Source: Lepidostoma basale (lineage: Eukaryota > Arthropoda > Insecta > Trichoptera > Lepidostomatidae). Taken from it: a stretch of 64,000 bases of DNA. The notes below the pieces were generated by a model. The model saw only the letters and a program-made list of their open reading frames with translations, was not told where the DNA came from and did not search any database. A program made the position numbers and the translations under genes. Position 1 is the stretch's first letter, and each line of letters opens with the position of its first letter. Below are positions 1 through 12,200 of the stretch, piece after piece. The stretch lies in assembly GCA_022606425.2 (NCBI GenBank), contig JAHDVF020001051.1:62001-126000 (forward strand), in the 5' to 3' direction.

Positions 1-254
1 TGTGGTTCCGCTCTGATCCATCGGTGAGCAATGAGGGCTTCGAGTTGCACTGGGAGAGCATTGCCCCGCTGTGCGGCGGAGAGCTATCCGCGGATTATGG
101 AATAGTCAAGTCTCCTGGCTCCCCCGGACAATACCCTGCCAACAGGGACTGCTACTGGAAGATCTCCACTAAAATCTCTAAGAGAATTCAGATGCACTTC
201 TACACGATGCAGATTGCCAACAGCAATTGTGATAACGATTCTGACTCGGTTAAA
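1..254 (+). CDS. Cubn: Cubilin-like exon 1 (partial): end of a CUB and first half of CUB 1
   Basis: Open from base 3. It starts inside the last strand of a preceding CUB (WFRSDPS...FELHWE), then begins CUB 1 at LCGGELSADYG with C2 in DCYW. Donor GTGAGT at 255, phase 0. Residues 1-84 of the window product. Confidence 0.85.
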
Positions 255-3200
255 GTGAGTATTCTAAGGAACATTTTTTTTTTTATTCTTCTTCTTTTAA
301 TAGATCTGAGGATCTGTGACACAGAAATCATGTCTCATCGGATGATGAGGTCCAGCTGTCCAGCTTCCAGGTGGGCGGTGTCCGGAGGGGACTTCATAAG
401 CGGCTGCATATGCAAGTCTGTCACCATCCATTCCGGCTACATGGTCCCTCCAGTATCTTCTTCTGGATCTACTCCACTGAACAATATCCTCTATTTCGCA
501 AGTTTTTCTTATGTCTGCGTTGCGGACACGATCTCGGAGAGTTTTTCCAGTAATTGATCTTAGGACCTTCATCTCCGATGTTCTTAGTAGTCCCTTGGTT
601 CGCAATGTCGGCCCGCGTCTCTACAGAGTACGTCATGATAGGTCGCACGCATGTTTTATAAATTCTGATCTCGCTGTCGATACGCATGTGCTTGTTCTTC
701 CAGACCAGATTCTTCAGACATACTGACACGGCAGAGGCTTTACTGACTTGTTCTCATACTTTGGTATAAAGGTCATTTTGGCTGCAGATCTCTACTCCCA
801 AATATCTGAAACTCATTACTTGCTCCACAGGTATATTATCAACAGTCAGCATCTTGTAGGTTGCCTAGATATAGTGAGACTTTTTGTTTTGTTGACTGAT
901 ATACCCATATTTAGCCTTTGTGATACTGTGTGGAATTTATACAACATTCTTTGGAGGTCATCTTCAGACTCTGCTATTAATGCGGCATCGTCTGCATAGC
1001 AAATAATGTTCACAGTTTTACTGTCCTAGTCCCAAGGCAGCTCCCTCTTCTTTTTAATTTAATTATTATAATTATTTAATTAATTTAATTATTAGCATAC
1101 AGATGTTTAGCTATAATTGCTCAGTACAGCCACGTAAAACTAAGTAGAGGATATGGGACAAAAATCTTATAAAAATTATATTGTAATGTATAATATGGAA
1201 GTTCAATTATATTTTTTTGTATTTGAGCAGAGACTTACAGAATACCGTTTCTTCTTACACATTAGAGCATCGTAAGTTAATGCAGATATATTTACAAATA
1301 TTGTTTTTCTACATTATATTTACCAATTTTCCAACGAGTGAGGCTCCAATAATCCTTAGATATTTAATACTGTTCACCGGAGAACATGTATACAGAATAT
1401 TTGAAGTCAATTTGTAAAACTATTTTCATAATAATTTGAATGTTATAAAAAGGTGGTACGCATTGCTTTTCAGGTTTATGATGGACTTACTATAGACAGT
1501 GTGCTCTTAGGAGTTTACTGCAATCATACGCATCCTGCACCCTTGATGACCAGCGGTCCCAATGCCCTGATTTATTTTCATTCTGATGCTACCAGAAATG
1601 ATTTTGGCTTCCAAATCTCATATGCTGTCGTTGATGGTGAGTTCATTTCAATAAGGATGCTATGTTTTGCAAATTTATTTGCATTATTTAATTGTATTGA
1701 AAAACAAACGCATACCAATTTCCACGTAGGACTGTTAGATTACAAAGTCTCTTGTGAATTCTCTGGCATCTTAAATTTGTTGTTTTAAGATAACCTGATG
1801 CTTCCCTGATCTTGAAGGGATCTTATCTTTTTCGGTAACCTTCTAAACTTTCAATCAATTCTAGTCTTTCCAAATTATCATTAGCTTAACGAGTCATTAT
1901 GTCCTGGAAAACAGAAAAACTTGTTCTAACTGTCAATGAAGAAACTTTGTTTTTGATGATGTCAACATTGGTTGATGAAACAGCTGTCCTAAAATAAAAT
2001 ACAATTGTGATACAAAAACAAAGTTTTTTCATTAACAGTTATAAAATGTTAAAGTATCATAGTGTTTCGGCCAAAACAATGGACTATTTAAGAAAAACTT
2101 GTGAATAACACAAGGATGAACTTAGCATTTTGATATGTACAATCTACTATACTATCTAATTTGGACAAGACAAAAGTCATGTATAATGAACATATTATCC
2201 CGAAATCAGTAACCGTCGATGGGTTGGCTTTCGAAGTGGTACAATAATAAACATATCTTGGCCAATTCAATTAGTTAGAACAAAGAATTCAGTTGGGTTG
2301 GGTGGCCTTTGGAAAATTACATCATGTTTTCACCTCTAAAATACCACAATGCCTCATGGCTCAAGTCTTCAACCAGTGCGTCTTGCCAGTCATGACGTAC
2401 GGAGCCGAGACGTGGACACTGACAAAAGATTTAGTCTACAGATTCAAGGTCGCCCAATGCGCCATGGAAAGAGCTATGCTTGGAATAACCTTGAGGGACA
2501 GATTTAGAAATGAATTTATTCGTCAACAAACCAAGGCGACTGAGGTGGCTCTGAGGATGGGCGGGCTGAAGTGGCGATGGGCTGGCCATATCTGTCAGAG
2601 AACCGACGGCCGATGGGGGAGACGGGTTCTGGAGTGGAGAGCGCGTACAGGATTCCGCAGAGTTGGACGTCCCCCTGCCCAATGGACTGACGATCTGAAG
2701 AGGATTGCTGGACATAGATGGATGGGAGTGGTAATGGATAGGGGGCGGTGGCGTGCTTTGGGAGAGGCCTACATTCAGCAGTGGATGACAGACGGCTGAT
2801 GATGAAATCTATTATAGATAACATTGTTTTTCAATTCAAATTTGTATGTGAGTTATTATTATATATTAAATGAAGGAATTGTTTCATGTGCAGGTATTCC
2901 AGGGTGCGGGGTGACATACAACCAGGAACGAGGTGAAATCAGGCCCCCACACCGTAATAACCGATATGTCACCAACATCAACTGTGAATACAGAATCAAC
3001 CTGATACCAGACACGCGGATTAAACTTGTCTTCGTCTCCTTTGACCTGGAAGAATCTCCCACTTGCAGTTATGATCACGTGGCTGTAAGATTTTTACCCC
3101 TTATCCATTGACTGGACGGCTTGAACTTGAATCCCGCCATTGGCATAGTTTTTTTTTTCAAATTAAGTAAAATGAATAATTTTATAACTCAATTAATTAT

Positions 3201-6200
3201 TCCTCGAACAAATCATTCACATGCATATGTGTTTATAATTTGTATGCAAGTTTTTCGCATAACTCTAAAAAATAACAAGCGTTCATAGATTTTTTAAATA
3301 AAAAAATGCTAATGATCTTTGCAGAAGTATGAAATTTTGGAAACAATTTATTAACTAGATGATATATTTTGGTATGATTCAAATCTAGTTTTTGTTACAA
3401 CTGTATGAGAATTATGAAAATTTGTTGGACTTAAATGCAATTAATTAAAAATGTTTATGAAACACATTCAAGTTGAATGTTTAAAAATATACTTTACAGT
3501 TTATTTTGCACATAGCAGTTTTTGTTATTTACCTATTGAAACTTTATCTTTGGATAGTTTTGCTTACATATTGCTTACATAATGTGTTAAAAATATGCCA
3601 CTAAAATTGTGTAAAAATACATTTCCAACAGTTAACATCGAGTCCTCGAAAGAGGTGCACCACCAATCCGGTAAACAGGTATTAAGGGGTTAGGGGCAGT
3701 CAGAGGTCTGAAAAAGTCAAGTACCTTCATCAAAAAATATCATGTATATATAAATTATGAAAAACCTATCCAGAAAAGCTAAAATGGCAGTGCACAATGG
3801 TGTTCTTGTACCGACCCTTATGTATGGAAACTAAGCATGGAACTAGCAAAAGAAGGATGAAAGTAGAATAAATGCAGTAGAAATGAGATCTCTTAGACGA
3901 ATGTGTGGATACTCCGAATATTCTGTATGATAAAGTGTCGAATGAAAATATAAGAAGTGAATGCGGCGCAAATGATGGTGCTATGAACAAAATAATTAAA
4001 GGATCATTAAGATGGTTTGGACTCATGGAAAGAATGAATGAATAAGGAATGGTAAAAAAATTATATGTTCACAATGTAAATGGAACTAGAAATAGAGTAA
4101 GACCGAGGAAAACGTGACACGATCGAATAAATCAAATATTGAATTTCAGCCACGTGAGGAGTAAGAGAAATCGACGCGCGTGCATGACACGATGTATGAA
4201 TGTTGAGGAAGCGAGAGAAATATGTTAGGAAAGAAAAGTGTGGGAGTCCATTCTTTCTACCTACCCCTTCAATTTATATATGAAGTTATCGCCATATTTG
4301 TTTGAACCCCGTTCCATAAGTGGTGCTTTGCGGGGACCATTATAACTTCTTACAGGTTTATCTAAAATAATTCAAATAAAAAAAAATATATATTTTTATA
4401 GTTAATCTAGTGCCTGATTGAAGGATTTTTTTTCTTTTGATAAACTTCTATTTTTTTTAAACAATTAACTGTTGCATTTTTCCTGGAAAATCCGGAATCT
4501 TCTTCTTCTTCTTCTTCCCTTTTGGTAGACTCAGGAGTCTGTAATTTCAGGCGGGTCCTCTTGAGATGCTGAACTCCAGCTTTCTCTCCACCGTTTCGGG
4601 GGTCTTCCTGGTCGGTGTTGTCTGTTTGGCGTTCCATGGAGAGCTATATGGAGAGCCGGAATCAATCAAATCAATATCAGAGGCCGCCATTTTGTTAATT
4701 AAAAAAAAAAGCTTTAATCAGGCACTAGATTAACTATTAAAATAATATATATTTTTTATTTGAATGATTTCAGATGAACATGTTACAAGTTATAATGGTC
4801 ACCGCAATGCACTACTTATGGAACAGAGTCCAACAAATATGGCGATCACTTCATATATGATTTATTAATTTTTTTAAATTTGGGTCAAATAAAGTTAAAA
4901 CATAATATTAGGTCCTTACATATGAAATTGGCGTTTTGTATGGGAGGAACATAAAGTTGATTTTTTTAAAATATAATATATTTATTTAATCAAAGTATGT
5001 ACCACTGCTATCTATGCACTTTTGCCATCTCATAGGTAGTTCATCGATCCCTTTACTAAAAAAACCATTCGGACGGGAATCAATAAAATCTTTGAAGTTG
5101 GTTTGGACTGCCCCATTGGAGTTGAATTTTTTCCCTTGCAAGAAGTTATCCAAATTTCGAAAAAAATAGTAATCTGTTGGGGCAAGGTCCGGATAGTACG
5201 GTGGATGTCTTAGACATTCCAATTGAAGCTCTTCTAATGTGGTAGCCGTCTGTTGTGCAGTGTGTGGTTTAGCGTTATCATGAAGCAGCAGTGGCCTAGA
5301 GCGATTAACCAGCCTCGGTTGTTTAGCAGCTAGCTTTTCCATCATGGTTTGCAGTTGCTGACAATAGACATCTGCCGTAATCGTCTGGCCAGATTTAAGA
5401 AAGCTGTAGTGAACGACACCAGCACTAGTCCACCAAACGCTCACAAGTAACTTTTTTGGAGTCAATTTTCGCTTGGGGCATGGTTTGGCTGGTTCAGCAG
5501 GGTTCAGCCATTGCGATGAGCGCTTCCGATTATCATACAGGATCCACTTTTCATCACAGGTAATGATTCGATTCAAAATCCCTTCATTATTGTGCCGGTT
5601 GAGTAATGCAACGCAGCAGTCAACGCGCGTTTGTTGATTTGCTTCACTCAATTCGTGAGGTACCCACCTTTCAAGCTTTTTCACCTTCCCAATTTGCTTC
5701 AAGTGGATTAAAACAGTTTTATCACTAACACCGCAGCCTGCAGCTAACTCGGACGTGGTTTGCGATGGATCCGCTTCCACAATAGCCTTCAATTCTTCAT
5801 TATTAACTTTGGTCTCCGGCCGTCCACGGGGCTTGTTCTGCAGGTCAAAATTTCCAGAACTAAAACGTTGGAACCAAAAACGCACTGTGTTTTCTTTTGC
5901 GGCGCCGTCGCCATACACATCATTAATCCTTCGAGCCGTTTCTGCAGCACTGGTGCCACGGTGGAACTCGTACTCGTAAATAACGCGATATTTCAAATTT
6001 TCCATTTTGTAAACTGAGTGACGCAAAGAAAAAAAAGAATTGAGGAAAAAACAAATGAATTATATTTTTCGAAACACAAATACTTGAGTAAATAGCTGTA
6101 TAAATTTGAATTTGGAATTCCTAACCAAAGAGAAGATATTTGAGATCAAAGTTGCCAGTACGGCAAAACGCCAATTTCATATGTAAGGACCTAATATAAT

Positions 6201-9200
6201 AATAATTTATAAAATAAATTATTACTGAATTTTTTTTTAAATTGAAAATACTGGTTTTTTCATACCTCTGAATGCCCCTAACCCCTTAATACCCTTCCCG
6301 CAGACAATATGTAAATTAATTTCAATTTCAGGTCTATGATGGAAAATCTGTTGAGTCTAAATTAATCGGAAAATATTGTGGCAAAACAATTCCACAGAGC
6401 ATCATCTCTTCGACTAATAACCTCATGATTGTATTCAAGTCTGATTATACAATCAGTGGAGAAGGTTTTCTCATTGAATACGAACTTGGTAAATATTAAA
6501 CATTCTAAAATTAAAACAGTTATTATATGACATACATGTATATACAGTAGAACTCCAATTATCCGAACTCTGACTATCCGAATCGCTTTCAGAATTTCAG
6601 AAATAAAAAATTGACGTGGAAACGTACTGCGATCAAAATAATGATTCTGTCTACACGCACTATTGTCCTTTCCTCCGCGAAGCAAAAAGCTTAGTTTGAC
6701 CGAGATGCTCAGCAAACAATGACTTTCATTTACAGTGCGGTACATACGTACACACTGTAGTAATATAGAGCACTTGTAACTACGCTAACATGTAAAAGTG
6801 CTGCCTTTTCATTTGCTTGAGAAGACTTGAAAGCCGGAGTAACTATAAAATTTGGATTTTTAATTGTATCTCAATAGAGACGAAGAAACAAACTGGAAAC
6901 TGAATATGGATGATCAAGGTGTTTACAGGACTTATGACCTGTCATTGGTTGGGTTAAGCGCACGCTTTATGTAATTACAACATTCCCCATTCCACCATTG
7001 TTATTATGATCATGTATGATACATTTTTGGAAGTTGTATATATACTCCAAATTCATACTTATCTTCACGTGGCAGTTCCAGTTAGCCATCTATGTAGATT
7101 TGATTGTACTAATTAATTTTTTAAGATTAATCTATACAATCCATCCACTAACGCCATCTATGAAGAATGATTGTTTAGCATTTAGCAAACTACTTTATTA
7201 ACACAATGCGAAGAGGCTACCGCCTCCTATCGCACTGTTAGAAGTCGCCTGGAGTATCCACTCCTATTTTATACGCCAAATAATTGACCAGAATATTTAC
7301 AAATATTTGTGAAATGTATACATTTCACAAATATTTATAAAATTTGGGTTTATGATTTCAGTTTGCCATAAGTTTTTCTCAGAAGAGACAGGAATCCTCA
7401 CCAGTCCGGGGTACCCCAAGGTCTATCCCAATGACAGGAAATGCACATACTTGATCAGCCTGCCTCTGGGAAAAGCTATTAAATTCTCGTTTATCGATTT
7501 CGATATAGAAGAAGTAAGCTTTCCAGCGTGCTCCTATGACAACATAAATGTAAATATATTTTTCTATTTAACTAACTTAATAAATGTCACACCATTTCTC
7601 CAAAGGGGTAAGCAGAGGAGATGGACAGCCAACTACTCGTTCCTGATATACCTAACCCGTTCCTGATATAGTAACCTGCACATTTGTCGATTTTTCCCAT
7701 TTTGATTGAGCCCGCCTTTCAGTATTTGATTAATTTCACTATATAACTTGTAAATAAATAAAAAAAAAAATCATTTTGACTAAATTTCATAAGTTTTACA
7801 TACTGTTTTAAAAAGTTTTTTTTTTCTTTTTATATTCACCTTCATTTAGTGTTGTTAATTATTATTTAGTAATAACTTTCTATTTTTCTTCTTCTTTTTC
7901 AGCCTTCTTCCCTCCATTGCTGGATAAGGCTTCTTCCATTTTCTTCCACTCGTCCCTGTCTTGTCCCTTCCGCATCCAGTTCGTTCCAGCTATTCGGGCA
8001 ATATCGTCAGTCCATCTTTAAGGTGGCCTCCTGACACTCCTTTTTTTTGTCCATGGCCTCCACTGAAGTATTCTGGATGTCCATCGGGTATTGCCCAGTC
8101 TTGCTATATGTCCAACCCATTGCCATTTTAATTTATCTGTACAATCCATGATGTCGGCAACTTTGGTCCAGTGTCTTATTTTGTCTCGGAGCAAAGCAAT
8201 CTTTCGGCGCGATGAGACCATTACTTTTTATTTTTTATTTCCACTTCTATTATTATTTTTAACCCTTAATTATTTTGTTTAGCCTTATTTTGTCTTAGCT
8301 TAACTTCAATATCGTTTTATACTGTCATCTGTTAAGTATTGTTTATATTTGTGGTAGCATGTAATTGGCCGTACTTATTTCTTTCTCGTACGTGTTTTAT
8401 TTTCTAATATAATATCGCTGTATGTTACCCTTTAATTTTTTTTTATGGGAGTGAGATATTTAGCCTTGCTAGAGCATTATAATTTTTTTTTATAATGCAC
8501 AAGCTAGGGAAACCTGTCATTCCTTTAAAATATAATAAAACTTCTGGAAAATTGAAGCTTTCACCAATTATATATACAAAGTTAATGTTAATGGAAATAA
8601 AATATATTATAATATTAATAATTACTGCTCATTTTTTTACTAGTCAGGCTTGTGTTGGTACATCTCCGAATTTTTTTTCTTCAGATATACGACGGTGACG
8701 GCCTTGGAAGCCCTCTGATTGGGAATTATTGTGGTAAAGCTAATCAAAAACCGGCAGACTTCGTTTCTACCTACAATCATCTATACTTAGTGTTCACCAC
8801 CGACAGCACCGTCAGTGGGACTGGCTTCATGGCGAATTATTCTGCGATTGATATAGGTTTATAATATTTATATTATTATTGAAAATACTTGGTTTTTCAT
8901 ACCTCTGACTGCCCCTAACCCCTTAAACCCGATACTGTCGGGTGCTGTACATAGTTTTAATTTTATTTCATTTAGTATTTATTAATTTATTATTATTTCA
9001 GAGTGTGGTGGTATTTCAAAAGAGATGTCGGGAATTATTGAATATCCGGACACGAGGAAAAGCAGCGTGTACAACATTAATAAGAAATGTGAATGGGTAC
9101 TGTCGGCTCCTCCTGGATACATCATCCAAATAACATGGTTGACGTTTGATTTAGAGAAACAGACACACTGCTATGGCGACTATGTTAAGGTTTACGACTA

Positions 9201-12200
9201 TAAAGACGCCCGTGAAACCGTAGAACTGGGCAGGTATGTTCCTTTGTGATTCAAAGAAATGGTTCTATCAGGTATTTAAAAATATGTGTTTTCAAGATGT
9301 TATGATTTAATCACTATTCATGCTTTATTAGAGAATAATTTCACACCAATGAACACAAACGCTGAAAATAAACATGCCTGAAATCATAAATAACCAACCA
9401 ATTATGCATCTCGTTAAAAACAGAGGGTGCTACATTGTGTAAATTATGAAATCAGTATCAAAAAACTTACATTTATTATATAATTTAAAAATTATACTTT
9501 TTCAATTAAACCTATACTACACTGCTGGTGAATATGACTTATTTCCTTTGCTGCAAATCGCTTTTCACATGCGTTAATAAGGGACTTTTCAAACCTTAAT
9601 AACCTCTACGAATATTATTCGTAATCACTGGGATATTTTATACGGTTGCTCAGGCACCTGTCAAGAAACGTGATTTTTTTTTCAATTTGTTACATAGGTA
9701 CTGCGGTAATACATTGCCCCCGGCAATGACAAGTCAATCAAACATGTTGATGATTAAGTTTTCTTCGGATACTGATACTGTTGGAAACGGATTTTGCTTG
9801 TCTTACTTATTTTCGGATGTTCGCAAAGGTAAGACTTTCATTACATAATTTCACCCCATGCTTAATATTGACTACTTTACACCTCATTGCATTTTTGTAA
9901 TGGTGCATACTGTTAAATAATACCTTCTCCCAGTAATACCACTCTGGTTTAAGCGAGCCCCATATTTACTTTTTTGGTTAACACATCTACAGCAATTACT
10001 AACTAACTAACCATCACGCTGTCTCCTCGAAAGGGAGACGCGGTGTGATGGGTTGCAAACCTTATCGCCACCAATAGGCATCTCCCGCGTACACTTCGAT
10101 CGTCCAAAACCCACAAAATAAATCTAAAACAAATAATATAAAATACAATGATATAAAATAAAATAACAAAATAAAAATATAATATAATATAACAAAATAT
10201 AATATAACACATAATGTTCTTTTTGGATGGTGCACATATTGTCTATTTAATTTATGTTCCACGTTTCCACAGTTTTTTTTAATTAGCTATAATTAGGCAC
10301 TTAAAACAAACCAACACCAGCAAGAACTTTAAAATAATATTAAAGAAATTATTAAAATTGTCATTGGAACAAATGAAGCATTTATTTTTAAACCTGTCAA
10401 AATTCTTTATAAAATGAAAAATATTGTATAATTTTAACATCAAAACAGTACAAACGTGTTACGTGCCACAATTAACTATTATAAAGTGCGAAAACAATCA
10501 AATTTACGGGAGAACCACATGAACCAAACCTAATTTTCAAAATCAGAACCAGTATCAATTAGGCCATCGCCATTTAATGAAACATATCGTAATATAAATT
10601 TGATCAATCCACTATTTCATTTGCCATTATTTCAGTGTGTGGCGGAACTTATTTATCACCGCACGGCTACATTACTTCGCCTGGTTGGCCCGGAGTGTAT
10701 CCTTCAAACAAAGACTGCAGCTGGATTATAAAGGTGCCAGAGGGCCAACAAATTATGCTCAACATTACACTATTCGAGCTTGAAGCACGCGTCAATTGCC
10801 AAAATGACTATTTAGAAATAAGGTTTGCAAATAGAGTTTATTAATGTCATAAAATTTAAAAATCTTAAAACTTGAAACCAAACAATGAAAGTCCCTGAAT
10901 GGTACCATAAAAGGTTTAACACTTTAATAATATCATCTGTACTGCTTATATGATAAGCTAATTTTATTGGTACAGTGAGACATTTTATTTTCACATATAA
11001 TACTAAATCTATTATCAATGTCGATTGTAACGATGTTCGGAAATAGTTTTTTCCTAATTGCATTCATTTGCTGTAAATATAAAGTTGCAATTTTTATCAC
11101 ATGAACGGAAAAACTATTAGTATAAATCTGATACTCATTCATAAATGAGATGCATAAAAAAAATATTTTTTTACTTTTCAGAAATGGTGGGTATGAAAAT
11201 GCTCCGCTGATTGGAAAATATTGTGGTAGCGAAATTCCTAAAACCATCCCTTCAATGTCAAATGAAATGTACCTTCATTTTCACTCTGATATTTCACAAG
11301 CTTATGGCGGATTCCAAATAACATGGGACAGCACTTCAACAGGTAGTTTTTATTAAGTTTTAAACTAACTAACTAACTAACCATCACGCCGTCTCCCCGA
11401 AGGGGTAGGCAGAAAGAATGGACTGCCACACTTTTCTTTCCTGATATATTTCTCTCGCTTCCTCAACATTCATACTTCGTGTCATGCACGCGCGTCGATT
11501 TCTCTGACTCCTCACTTGGCCGACATTCAATATTTGATTTATTTGATCGTGCCACGTTTTCCTCGGTCTTCCTCTATTTCTGGTTCCATTTACATTATTA
11601 ACATATAATTTTTTACCATTCTTTCTTCATTCATTCTTTCCATATGTCCAAACCATCTTAATGATCCTTTCATTATTTTGTTCATGACACCATCATTCGC
11701 ACCGCATTCACTTCTTATATTTTTCATTCGGCACTCTATCATACACAGAGTATCCACACATTCTTCTAAGAGATCTCATTTCAACTGCATTTATTCTACT
11801 TTCATCCTTCTTTTGCCAGTTCCATGCTTCGCTTCCATACATAAGGGTCGGTAGAAGAACACCATTGTGCACTGCCATTCTAGCTTTTTTGGATAGGTTT
11901 TTGTTTGCGATGACAACTTTAAGTGCACCATTCACTTTGTTGCCTGCCCCAACCCTTCTTTCAATATCCCTCTCCACTCTCCCATCTCTTGTAAACATAC
12001 TACCTAAATACACAAACTCAACTACTTGCTCCAAGTTTTCACCATTCACGCTAATGTTGCAGACTGTCGTGGTTTCTTCCTTTTCAAAAATCATTACCTT
12101 GGACTTATTAACATTCATCATCAGATCATTTCGCATGCATACCTCATACATACAATTCACCAGGACTTGTAGTTCATGCTCGTTGTCTGCAAGTAGGACA

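Larger units (their letters stand above)
3686..6285. mobile_element. TTAA-flanked inverted-repeat element holding nested insertions
   Basis: Inverted ends of about 27 bases, beginning GGGGTTAGGGGCA, lie directly inside TTAA at 3,682-3,685 and TTAA at 6,286-6,289. TTAA target duplication is the hallmark of piggyBac-type elements. The interior holds a LINE-Z fragment, a foldback element and an intact mariner, and no piggyBac transposase is visible. It may be non-autonomous and later invaded. Confidence 0.5.

Noticed and set aside
10060..10262. Hydrophobic Tyr/Phe/Ile-rich - strand frame as a membrane protein
   Set aside because: Produced by AT-repeat text of a SINE-like element; repeated at 62,960-63,148.
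11366..11385. Telomere-like TTAG repeats
   Set aside because: Only three to four units at LINE-Z 3' ends; a retrotransposon tail, not the five-base insect telomere repeat.
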